From Agapanthus africanus (Eukaryota; Streptophyta; Magnoliopsida; Asparagales; Amaryllidaceae), in the NCBI GenBank assembly GCA_030015575.1, contig JASDDO010000024.1, forward strand, positions 40,510,114-40,574,113: a DNA stretch of 64,000 nt, written 5' to 3'. The notes under the pieces were generated by a model. The model was not told the DNA's origin, did no database searches, and saw only the letters and a program-made list of their open reading frames with translations. The position numbers and the translations under genes were made by a program. Shown one piece after another: positions 10,610 through 21,254 of the stretch (position 1 is its first letter; every line of letters starts with the position of its first letter).

Positions 10610-13267
10610 TGTCACGCCCTGCTTCCCAAAATACGGAATACGGAGAGCAACGAAGGTCAGCCGTGCTACCTGCGGTAAGGAAAAATCCTTCCATAGTCAC
10701 ATAAGGCTGTCTAGCTTAACCTGTCAAAATAAAACTAATACCAAAAGAGATAATCCTGATAACCATGCTACAACGAAACCACAAAGAATACTAAAAATGT
10801 GTCCACTAGATAATCGATGCAAATAAAGATCTGATACACTAGGTTCGAAATAAAATAAGATCCAAAAGAGATACATAAGTTCTAATGTCCCATAAGAGCG
10901 CGCATACTAAATACTAGCAGAAAAGGTAAATAAATCTACGGGTTACTGATCTTCGGCAAAGTTCTGAGAGTCGCTGCGATCCTATTCGGCCTGAAAATCT
11001 GTCTCTGAACCTGAGATGACAAATCTCATGGATGTCAGAACATCCCAGCAAGTACTCAACGTATAAGGTGTGTGTGTGTGGTATGATAACATGAATATAT
11101 TAAGGTAATGAAGCCCGTGTGCGCAAGAATAACAGATATATAAATAAATGCATTGATACTCTGAAACAAACATGTAAAAGGTCAAGTCATAACCTAACTG
11201 GTCACTAAAAGGTAAACCATCCTATCGTGAGTTCGAGTATGTGCGTCAACCTCTGCAGGAGTATTCCTAACCCAAGAGTGGTGTCCCAGGGGTTAGGAAA
11301 CACGGGCCCAACTATGGAATGAACAGGTGACCGATATAGCCCGGTACGAGCTGTAATAACATGCGACCGATATAGCCCGGTACGAGCTATAATAACATGC
11401 GACCGATATAGCCCGGTACGAGCTGTAAACATGCGACCGATATAGTCCGGTACGAGCTCTAATAACATGCGACCGATATAGCCCGGTACGAGCTGCCGGC
11501 ATGGGACTCCTGAGATCCTGTTGTACGAACGCACACTCAAACTACCCGCCCGCGTATTTATAGCTACTATGATGATGACTAAAGCACGAATTAAGAATGC
11601 TGAAAAGACTGGAACTTGTGATATGGTAATTGTATAGAAATGAAACTGATAAATAGTAGTGCGTCATGTCATGTAGTTCAGCATCCTTATCAGCGATCTC
11701 GTTCATAAAAACTAGAGTATTGAATAGTCATGACTTGTCAATTGTAATTGGTTTCTCGTAATAGTAACTGCATGAACACGATGTACAAGCTGGTATGAGT
11801 CACAATTGTTATCTTTACCGTTAATCTTAACTTGGATATAATAATCGTAAGCTGGCAGTAAGGTACATGTATAAGTTAGATTAGCAACTTTCAAACCTTT
11901 TTCGTAGTTAAATAGATCTCATAGCAAAACCATACTTAATCTAGTTTTCCGATTATCAATTGGTTGAATACGAGTCTATATCTTTCTAACGGTATGAAAT
12001 CATTAAGCACTAACACTTTCTTTCTATTCCAGTGCAGGAAAAAGAATATATGTATATATATAAAGGGTTGTCGATGTGGATCGACCAAAACAAAGCAAGA
12101 ATACTTGCCTAAGGATAAAGATCACGGGGAAAACGATGTACGAAGATGCGAGGCACGATCTCAGCTAAAGTTCGACTTGGGATTTGAGTTATATGCTCCG
12201 CTAGATAAATTTATCATCGGTTAAACCATAAATATTCTCATAAACACTATCACCCGACCAATGCAATCATATCAACTTAGGGTTTTAAATTCTAATTTTC
12301 CCTTTCTTCAAGTCATCTGTTTTATTGTACCATCCAATATAATTTCACTGTCAAAATAAACTCCATATACACATATTTATAACTTATAAACAAACCCATC
12401 AACCTAAAGTTTAAATCGTCCATTCCCCTTTCAATGTTCATTGTTTTCCTATCATTTCATTTTATTTTATTTTATTTTGTTTTAAAAAAAACAGGGATCA
12501 AGGAAACTTATTGAGGATGATGGTGGTAAATGCTAGGGTTCGGATGGATCCTGGTCGAGTCGAGGAAGTGTCGAGGAGTGCTTGGATCTGGCGATGGGAA
12601 AGCTGTGAGGGTGATAGGACAGGCGACGTCGTCGTCGTCGGAGGGATGGGAGCAGCTGCAAGGTGCAGACGAGGGCTGCGGCGGCAGTGATGAGGACGAG
12701 GGCGGTGGTGACGGGATGAGATGAGGGGGGTCGGGGTCTATGGCGGCGGCGACGGATGGAGGCTGCGTCGGTGGGATGAGGACGAGGGAGAAGAGGGAGG
12801 GAGAAGGAGGCGAGGGTCGGCGAATGAGGAGCGGGAGTCGAGGGTTGCGGCAACGGTGATGGTGGCGACGAGGGATGGAGGCTGCCGCGATGATAGGGTG
12901 AGAGGAGAGGAGTCGGTGGCGAAAAGAATTTGAGAAGCAGAGGGGTAGAGAGAGATGTGAGTACGAGATAGATATATATTTTGATTTGTATATATAGAAA
13001 AAATTTATAAATATATATATAGATACACATCTTCAATTAATTGTATTTAGAGATTCAGCACAGATTTTTCTTGTTCTCATATTAACAGTAAACAGAAGTT
13101 AGCCAAGGTAATATATGTATGCAAACCAAATATTAATAGGTCAATTTAGAAATTTTAAGATATGCAAAATATTGTTTTGCTGCAATTAAGAAAATCTTAT
13201 ATATAATATAAAAACTAAAGATTTTTCGATAAATCTTGAAGTATTGCATCCAAATAGGGCTGTTACA
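10610..13267 (-). mobile_element. Solo LTR, Tekay-like Ty3/Gypsy
   Basis: The plus strand starts TGTCACGCCCTGCTTCCC and ends TGTTACA, so in element orientation (minus) the LTR runs from TGTAACAGCCC to GGGCGTGACA. Both ends match the Tekay LTRs at 23,741 and 43,562. It is flanked by the perfect 5-bp duplication ACTTG (10605-10609 and 13268-13272), so it is a complete solo LTR of 2,658 bp left by LTR-LTR recombination. It holds a 36-bp tandem repeat and, at about 12,550-12,930, a G/C-rich low-complexity block like the one in the long Tekay LTRs. No internal sequence remains. Confidence 0.9.
11329..11499. repeat. Five tandem copies of a 36-bp unit in the solo LTR
   Basis: GACCGATATAG starts at 11329, 11365, 11401, 11435 and 11471, giving periods of 36, 36, 34 and 36 bp. 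Each unit reads GACCGATATAGCCCGG, then TACGAGCT, then AACATGC. Frames open across it arise from the period being a multiple of three and are not taken as genes. Confidence 0.9.
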
Positions 13268-13779
13268 ACTTGGCTTATGAGGACATTTACAAAGCTGTAT
13301 TAGCATTAGCTTCAGAGAAGAATGTTCTACTGCATCGAGAACAAAACAAAGGAGACAAGACAAAGATGCAGAACAAGCTACAGGATGAAAATAATAATAA
13401 TAGTAATCTAGGTTCTCACTTCTTATCTGCCAGATTCATCGCAGAAGAAATTTGATGAAATCACAAAACAGCTAATATGATATTAAAGTATGAAAAAACA
13501 ATACCTAAATAAATTATTGCATACCGCGTGACAGGGACACGTAATCTAGATCCATAAGACCAAGGGGTATTTTATCAAACGATTCAGCTCCGCATCTCAT
13601 GTTTTTAAGTTTCTTAACTGCACTTACCTGGATTTTCGTACTCTTCAATTTTGTACATTCTTGTTTTCTCCCATGAGCTCACCGGCCATCAGAATATTTT
13701 GGACAACAAACTGGGTTATTTTAAATTAATTTGAGTTGAGAGACTCAAATGGCACTACATATTTTTAGTTTGTCCACTG
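13268..13779. other. Host spacer between the solo LTR and the outer Tat element
   Basis: This half-kilobase AT-rich stretch begins with the right-hand ACTTG duplication of the solo LTR and ends at the outer Tat LTR. On the minus strand around 13,550-13,690 there is exon-like text with a strong CAG/GTAAGT junction, but I cannot assign it to a family. Otherwise I see nothing in it. Confidence 0.4.
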
Positions 13780-14527
13780 TGATGAGGCTCGATATCGGTG
13801 GCTCTTCATATGCTGACACGTTGCAGATGACGTGTTCCAGAGCCTACGAGAAAGAATCAAGAACTTCAGTTGGGATCGCACCTCGGGTCTCTAGCCCGAG
13901 GAGTCTCCGGACCTCCGGTGGCCTCCCAGACCACCCATCGGCTCGCCTCCGAGCTATCACAGAACCAAGACGTCTCGGTCTCCCGCTCGTACCCGAACCT
14001 CCCGCCGAGCTCATCTTCCTCGGTCTCAACCAGACCGACCCACGGCACTGATCACTGGCGCCTCCGCCACGGCTCCGCGAATCTCGCCATGCGCGAGATA
14101 TCCGCCGCCCATGATCCCGCGTTCCACGCCATCACGATCCGCCATTAATGAGCCTGTCTCGTCATTAATGCGGGATCCCGCCTATCACGCGGGCGTGACG
14201 CCAGGGGCGTAACGGCCAACGTGATTCTCACATCCGCCTGCCCTTTGCTGCCGCTATATAAACCCCCATCAGACGATCGAGATATGCAATTCTTTCCACT
14301 AAGCCGTTACACTGTCCAACTTGCACCACTAACTTGATCGTCGGAGAGTCCTCGGTGGTACAACCATCCCGGGACTTCCTTCCAGGTAGCTCGGCTTCAC
14401 CTCAAATCCAAGCCCATTGACATCTGCACGCTAAAGGAGACAACCTCCAGATCAAATCTTAGTCGTCCGTCAACACGTGAAGAGATCAACGGAAGATAAT
14501 ATATGAAGGAGATCCAGAAATCCATCA
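13780..14527 (+). repeat. 5' LTR of the outer Tat element
   Basis: It starts TGATGAGGCTCGATATC and ends GATCCAGAAATCCATCA, the same ends as 61641-62390. It contains a TATA-like box (TATATAA, 14255-14261) suited to starting the element transcript in its last 270 bp. Reading frames across it at about 13,840-14,150 recur in the 3' LTR and are not genes. Confidence 0.9.
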
Positions 14528-14548
14528 GTTGGCGCCGTCTGTGGGAAC
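14528..14548 (+). other. Primer-binding site of the outer Tat element
   Basis: Directly after the LTR comes GTTGGCGCCGTCTGTGGGAA, the conserved junction seen after 5' LTRs of Tat-lineage elements, where a host tRNA primes minus-strand synthesis. Confidence 0.75.
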
Positions 14549-14589
14549 GTTTCAACTCAACCAAAAGTTCATCTTCCGATCTCGACTAC

Positions 14590-17144
14590 ATGGCAAGCGG
14601 TCACCGCGACGATTCAAGCACCAGCCGTCGGCCTCCTCGCAGTGGAGACGAGGGAGAATCCCCTCCTCCACCAAACGCCATTCACGCCCTATCCGCTCAG
14701 ATATATCGACTCACGTCAGTCGCGGATGCGCTCGTCCGTGTCCAAACGGCCGGACAAGCTCCCCAGGTCGCCGCTCCCCCTCCGCGGGACCGGGACCCCT
14801 ACAGAGGGAGAGAAGACTCTGCCCGCATTGGCATGACCGATCACCACCTCACTGTCTCCGGCAGCCGCAGATCCCTTGGGCCCACATATTCAATGACCCG
14901 GTGGGGGCCGCACAGCTTAACTCCGAGGTCTTACGCCAGACCGCCTCGTCCCGATTCCCATCGCGCCCCTGTCCCTCCCGAGGAGGTTTCGGTCAGCTCG
15001 CCTGCGCCCAGGCATGACCAGCATCCCCTCCCTCGACGGGGTCGCGCGCACGGGGCTCGCCACGGCAGCTCGAAAACGACCTCGCCAGGAGACCTGAGGA
15101 ACGTCATCGAACGGAATCGGGGCTGTGGCCAAGCAAAAGTCTCCGGCGGCAGGGGCTAAAAATCCGAGTATGCCGACTCATCAGGATACCACGACCGACT
15201 CGACGCCCTTGAAAAGAAAATCGAAGGTATGCATCGGGAAGGTCGTCATTCGAGCGACGGGACCAAATATGCCGCCGACTTGCTCACAAAGCCCTTCACC
15301 GAAGAGCTACTCGCCGTCCATGTCTCCTCCCGGAACAACCCCCGAAGGTCTCGCTCTTCGACGGGAAGTCCGACCCGAAGGACCATTTGGACGCGTTCAC
15401 TGCCGGGATGAGTTTCCAGGACTGTTCTAACGCCGCCCAATGTCGCGCTTTCCCGGCCACTCTCATCCGCTCCGGACGAGACTGGTTCCGAGGACTCGCG
15501 CCACGATCAATTTCAACCTTCGATGAGCTGGCCACCCAATTCCTCAGCCACTTCGTCGAGAACAGACGGCAGAAGCGGGCCGTCGACCATCTCTTCACAA
15601 TAAAGAGCGGAGACAAAGAAACCTTCAAAGGGTACGTCGCCCGCTTCTACAACGCTCTCCTCGAAGTCCCGGAACACCGGGACGAGACGGTCATTACGGC
15701 ACTTAGGTCGGGTCTTAGGCACAATAAGTGGTTACGCTCCTTTGTATTAGCGCAACCTAAGACCATGGCCGAGGTAAAGGCCTGGACCGAATGTGAGATC
15801 CAGCTGGAATCCGAGGTGAACGCCAATCTTCCCCAGACAGAACAAGCTGATCACCAGAAAAAGGGCCGGGAAGAGAGAAAGAGGCTTGAGCGGTCAAAGC
15901 CCTACTCCCCGAAGTTTCAGGAGTACACCCCGCTCAACGTCTCCCAGACAGTACTGCTGGAGGAGGCTAAGGGTGAGAGATTCTTCAATCTCCCCCCAGT
16001 CTCGAAAAGGGCGGCAAAGCGCACCCGAGGCCCCTTTTGCGGCTTCCACAGGTCGCAAGGCCACTCCACGGAAAACTGCAAGCAGCTCTGAGACTACATC
16101 GAGGAGCTAATCCGCTCGAGACACCTGGCAACGTACTTACGGGACAAGTGGCAAGCCGACCGTGAGCAAGAACAATATCCGCCTCCCGGAAAGTTGACGA
16201 TCGGCCAAATCATGGCCATATCAGCGGCGGGGGGTACGGCGAATACTGACGAGGCTCAGCACCCCTCACCGGTCGAAGAGACTGACAGCCATCCGAGGAA
16301 GAAGGCCAGGGCAACCGAGCCAATCGTTTTTACCGACGAGGACCTCCACGGTATATCCCTACCCCACAACGACCCGCTGGTGATCACTGCTCGGGTCCAC
16401 CGCTACGAGGTGCAGAGGATACTGGTGGACTCTGGAAGCTCGGCAGACATCCTATTTTACGACTGCTTCCTGCGTATGGGACTCGTCCCGTCGGACCTAA
16501 GGCCGACCACACGTCCTGTCAGGGTTCAACAACCACTCCATCCTGGTGGAAGGAGTAATAACTCTCCAATTTAACATCGGAGAGGCCGACCGTACGCGAA
16601 CAGTGCCTGTGGAATTCATCGTAAGGAGAATCCCGTTGGCCTACAACATCCTCCTCGGCCGCCCTATACTAAACTCCCTCAGGGCCCAGATATCGACCTA
16701 CCACCTGGCGATGAAATTCCCGCTCGACCAAGACGGGATAGGTCGGGCCTACGAAGACCAACGGACTGCAAAAGTTTGCTTCACCGCAACATCTTCGTCT
16801 AAGCGGCCAAACAACGATGTTGAGGCTGAGGGTGACATCAGGGGTTCTCTGGACACTCAAGACGAGCAAAAGGAGGTCCGAGGGACCCCGGTGGAGCCAT
16901 TGACAAAGGTCCCCCTCGTAGAAGGGGACGATGAACGAACCGTTCAGATCGGGTAGCTTCTGACAGGGACTCAGCGAGACGACCTGGTTGGCTTCTTCAG
17001 AAACAACTCTGACGTGTTCGCCTGGGCACCTGCTAACATGCCTGGGATCGACCCCAAAATCATATCTCACAAGCTCGGGATAGATCCTACGGCCCGACCG
17101 TCAGGCAGAAGAAGCGAAGCTCGGCCCCAATCAAGAAGAAGGCA
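14590..17144 (+). mobile_element. gag and protease part of the outer Tat element
   Basis: The gag region spans roughly 14,590-16,110. It has a basic, proline-rich N-terminal stretch and then the capsid-like domain with DWFRGLAP, LATQFLSHF and YVARFYNALL. Near its end is the Tat-type zinc-binding segment FCGFHRSQGHSTENC. The protease region (about 16,300-16,720) shows the aspartic motif VDSGSSADILF and then YNILLGRP, NSLRA. The start of the RT linker (VFAWAPANMPGIDPK) follows. The sequence is then cut by the nested element at 17,144. As a coding region it is fossil, with a handful of breaks. Confidence 0.85.
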
Positions 17145-19473
17145 TGTTCCCCTCCGAATACAGAGACGTGACCGCGTAGGTTCGTCTTGCCTGAGATTCG
17201 GGGCAGATGCTATTTGGTTTTATCCGCCCACCTCTCCGAAGATGCCAAGTTGATTTATGGTACCATGCATTGGAGGCTTGGGCGGATGCGGCCGATGTGG
17301 CAGACTTCGTCAGATTCCCCCTCGCTTGAGGGGTTTTTGATTGTGGGGACGCTCTTCCCTGCAGGCGCAAGCCCCTGCAGTTAATTACGCTACCGCATCG
17401 CGGTAGCCACTTTCTCCTTCTCCAGAATTTCACTTCGTGTCGTGTGCGTTTGTTTTGTTTGTGGTTGCCCGTAGATTGTATACGGAGACTAAGTGATGCC
17501 GTCGCCCGTAGGACGTGGATTAGTCCAAATCCGTGTTTACTTAGATTTGGGTTTGGTATTTTAGTTTAAGGATACGTTAGCCATATTGAGGCTAAGATCA
17601 ACTTAAACTTTTGTTAAGGATACGTTAGCCTAATCTCCAGACTAAGATCAACTTAACGGGATCGTTTGGATCCGACAAGAGAGCAATTGGCTCTATTGCT
17701 TAGTTTAATGACGTTGCGGTCGATTTTCAGTTTAGGGACATGGTGGTCCATCATTCCCATTTGGGGACAAACATTAGTTTAAGGACATTTCGGTCCAACA
17801 TTCCTATTTTAGGACGAATATTAGTTTAAGGACGTTTCGGTCCACGAGTTTAAGGACCCCGCAGTCCGTATGGGTGTGTAGTTGTCGGGACCCGTCGCCT
17901 CTCTGACGTCGTTGAAGGGTTACAACGATAGGTGTCAGAGGAGTTCGGAGATGTACCCTTGAACCGGATGTAAATTGATTTAAGAGAGCAGTCTTGCTCA
18001 GTCAATTTAATTTGAGGACTTACGGCCATGACTGGGCTAAGTCCAGTTGAAAAAACGTTCAACGTTTTTATTTATCTTTGGCCTATTAGGCCTGTGCTAG
18101 GGCTTTGCCCCTGTTTAATTATGCATTGCATTTCATTCTGGCCTGCTAGGCCTTTTTGATTTGGGCTTTGTCCCTTTATAAATGATGCAGAGCATCTGTT
18201 TGGGCTCTGCCCTTCTTTAAAATAATGCACTGCATTTAATTTGGCCTGTTAGGCCTTTTTTAATTGGGCTTGGCCCTTCTGTAAATAATGCAGTGCATTA
18301 ATTATTTGACAGTGGCTTGTCAGGCGCTTTGCGCCAATTATTGAGCGCAAGCGCTTGTGGTGGTGACACGTGTCACGCTCTGATGAGCGCAAGCGCAGTG
18401 CGCTGCGCTGCTGACACGTAGCACGCTCTGGTGAGTTGCGCCAACTTCAGAGAGCAATGCTCTATTTTAAAAGCGCACAGCGCAAATGGTCTTGGAGCTA
18501 GCACGTGGCACTCTCTGGTGGATTGCGTCAACCCAAGAGCGCAACAGTGCAGATTTGCAAGTGCAAAGCACTGTTTTAATGACTTAATCCAATTTTGGAT
18601 TTAAGAGAGGAATCTTTAAGATTCAGAACCAATGGTTCATAAAAAAGTGCAAGGCACTGTTATTATTTATTTTTATTGAAGATCATTGATCTTGTTCTTA
18701 GATCAATGATCTATTCAGAAGAAGTTCTTCTTTTTTTAAAAAAGGTTTTACCTTCTTTTTTTCTTTCTGAATTTCTTCTCAGAGTTCTTTAGAGGAGTTC
18801 TCTCTTTGTTTCTTGAGTTTCTCTCTTTTCTCTGTGTTGATGTCTTTTGAATTGGGGTCTAGGGGTCTTTATATAGTGTCCATAAATTTGTTAAGTTTGT
18901 TAAAGAGATCATTCTCTGAGTGATTTGGGGAATTTTCCCCACCGTTGGATCTTTAATCCAAGGGCTTCTGTTTTACAGAAGACAATCTTCTTGTTTTAAC
19001 AAGAACAGAAGGATCTTACTAGAATTTTAATTCTGTATGGCGCAAACGCCCCAGCGCTTGACACGTGTCACGCAGCGCAGAGCGCAGCGCAACTGCGCTG
19101 CCACGTGTCGCACAGCGCAGCGCAACTGCGCTGACACGTGTCGCGCAGCGCAACTGCGTTTGCGCAACTGCGCTGACACGTGTCGCGCAGCGCAATGCTT
19201 GCGCAACTGAAGCGTTGCTTCCTTTAATTTTGTTTTAAATAGAGCCTTGCTCTGATTGGGCGCGCTGCCTCGGGCGCTGCGCTCTCTGTGCTGGCGTGCC
19301 TGATTTTGACACGTGGCGCCCTGCGCGCAGCGCAGAGGATCTGAAGCGTTGCTTCATTTATTAAAGTTTAAATTTTCAAAGTAGAGCTTTGCTCTGATTG
19401 GGGGGAATCGGAAGCGTTGCTTCATCTTCCGCATTGGAATTTGAACAGAGCTTTGCTCTGATTGGGGTAAACA
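17145..19473 (-). repeat. 3' LTR of the nested Tat element
   Basis: On the plus strand it runs from TGTTCCCCTCCGAATAC to GATTGGGGTAAACA. In element orientation the ends are TGTTTACCCC and GGGGAACA. A minus-strand TATA-like box (CTATATAAAG, 18867-18876) supports the orientation. From about 18,060 on, the LTR is crowded with short palindromes (see findings). Confidence 0.92.
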
Positions 19474-19493
19474 AATGCCCCCCCCCCCACCGT
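19474..19493 (-). other. Polypurine tract of the nested Tat element
   Basis: On the minus strand a purine-rich run, GGTGGGGGGGGGGGCATT, abuts the 3' LTR. This is where plus-strand DNA synthesis starts, and it confirms that the element reads on the minus strand. Confidence 0.8.
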
Positions 19494-20189
19494 TGCGTTT
19501 ACGTGGCTCCAAACGCGAGCACAACGGTGGCAGAATTCGAACCGTTGCGGCAACTTTTGGAAGTTGAAAGGGCATTTGATGCCTATAGATAGGACTTTTG
19601 GTCCTCAACAGATGATTATCATCTTCAACAATTTTACTTTCAGAATCTCAGAGCCCTGCTCTTTTGTTTAAGCACTTTTAAAAGTTCAAACTTTAGAGAA
19701 TTTTAGGTAAAAAATTAATTTGGATTAAATTAAATCAATTTTAAGAGCCTTGCTCTCAATAGATCCCTGATCTAAAGAAGACCCATTTAGGGTTTCACTT
19801 AGCAGAGCTTTGCTCTAAAGGGGTCTAAAGAGGACTAAGGAGAACCCTATTAGGGTTCCATTAATAGAGCTCTGCTCTCTAAAAGATTTTCCTTGGATTT
19901 TCTTAATTCATTAATAGAGCTTTGCTCCTTCCAAATCATATAGAAGAACTCTTAAGAATTCTTCATGGATCTTGGAAGTTAAAGATGGCATTTTGTATTA
20001 TTATTATTATTATATCATCTTTTTAGAGCAAAGCTCTCAATGTTCTTAAGGGATTTTCCTCAAATTCTCCTCATAACTGATTTTGACAGGTGTCACTCCT
20101 GTCTGCAAAGCATTGCTCTCGAGGAGTTTTAACTCCCTGTGTCCCTCCTTTTTTTTATCGCTAATCTTCCAGTGATGTTTCCTTCAGGC

Positions 20190-20697
20190 ATTATGGCTGT
20201 TCATCTATACAGTCTGCACGAATTCATCACCTACGAGGATATCCGTGTACAGGGCCGCACAAAACCAAGAGTTTACAGACGCCCAATGTGCGAAGGTCAT
20301 GGGTCGCCTTAACGCAAGCGTTGGTTGGCTGCTTCCTCGTCGTTCAGCTCTCTTGAAAGTCGTGCTAGGAGCAATATGGAAAGCACTTCCGGGGTTTCAC
20401 GAGGCCCTACCGCTCAATGCGCTGGATGATGCCGAAGACAAGGTGCATTCAGTGTACCTGTCGGGGCTGATCTCGAAGAAACGGCGGGATAGCCTCATCG
20501 ACATTCTGCATCAAATTTTCCAGCAGACGACGATAATAGCTTCTTATCGAAGGCTGGGGGGCCTCGCCGAAGATCTTGACACACAGGAGCGCGAGAGGCT
20601 GCACACGAGAATAATCAGAAAGGCCAGAAGAACTCTGGATGGCCTTACTTTTGAATTCCTCAATCCGTGCCCTGGATCTGAGGTTATACCATTGTAA
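20190..20697 (+). mobile_element. Antisense reading-frame region of the nested Tat element
   Basis: Opposite to the element's own direction, about 150 codons are open from roughly 20,245 to 20,697. The text is non-repetitive and protein-like (VGWLLPRRSALLKVVLGA, NALDDAEDKVHSVYLSG, DILHQIF). Many Tat and Athila elements are known to carry additional antisense frames between pol and the 3' LTR, and the position fits that class. I do not recognise a domain. It is a fossil, and whether it was ever a separate protein is an inference. Confidence 0.5.
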
Positions 20698-21011
20698 TAA
20701 TTTGAATAATGTTTCTCGTTTATTGCTTTCATGATTGTAAGAATTTTTGGTAATATGAATGGAAAATTTTTATTCTACCTTGTCTTATTTCTCGTTCTGA
20801 GTCTTTTGCCTATGCATGAATGAGTGTGTCTCGAACGCTTGATCAAATGTAAATCGGATGTTCTTTCTGTCACTTTCTTCTTTCTTTTATTGTCAGCATG
20901 CTGTTTTAATAAACAGGGTCGACAGATAATAGAGTAAGCATCTTAGTTTCTCCAAGAAATAGCGATGGATTAGGCCGCAGGTTCAGATCTGCCGCCTAAG
21001 ACTTTTCAACT

Positions 21012-21185
21012 CTATGAGCCGTGAGGGTCTCATAGAGACTTTTCTCCGTACGGATCGAGAGGATCTCGTAGGTGGATTTTCTCCTCAGGAATCGTGAGGA
21101 TTCCTAAGTGCGTTTTCTCTTGTAAGTCGTAAGGATCCTATAAGAGAATTTTCCTTCTTACTAGTCGAGAGGACCCGTAAGCGGT
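21012..21185. repeat. Five-hairpin block 1
   Basis: Five successive inverted repeats share a loop close to TCGTGAGGA while their stems differ. Examples are CTATGAG/CTCATAG, AGGAA/TTCCT and CTTGTAAG/CTATAAG. Related blocks lie at 23,546-23,722 and 47,131-47,300. Confidence 0.8.
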
Positions 21186-21254
21186 TGTTTCCCTCCTTAT
21201 CGAGATTCGACTTTGGAGAGTGAGACCCGTGAATAGTATGCAAGAGACCATTTT

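Noticed and set aside
12533-13036. Proline- and serine-rich minus-strand frame in the solo LTR
   Set aside because: It is the same low-complexity effect as in LTR C and lies within a bounded solo LTR.
13550-13690. Exon-like text with a CAG/GTAAGT junction on the minus strand
   Set aside because: The text is too short to assign. Neighbouring frames disagree and no partner exon was found.
13870-14148. Open frames of 60-100 codons in both Tat LTRs
   Set aside because: They recur at the same place in 61,731-62,009 because the LTRs are copies. There is no protein family similarity.
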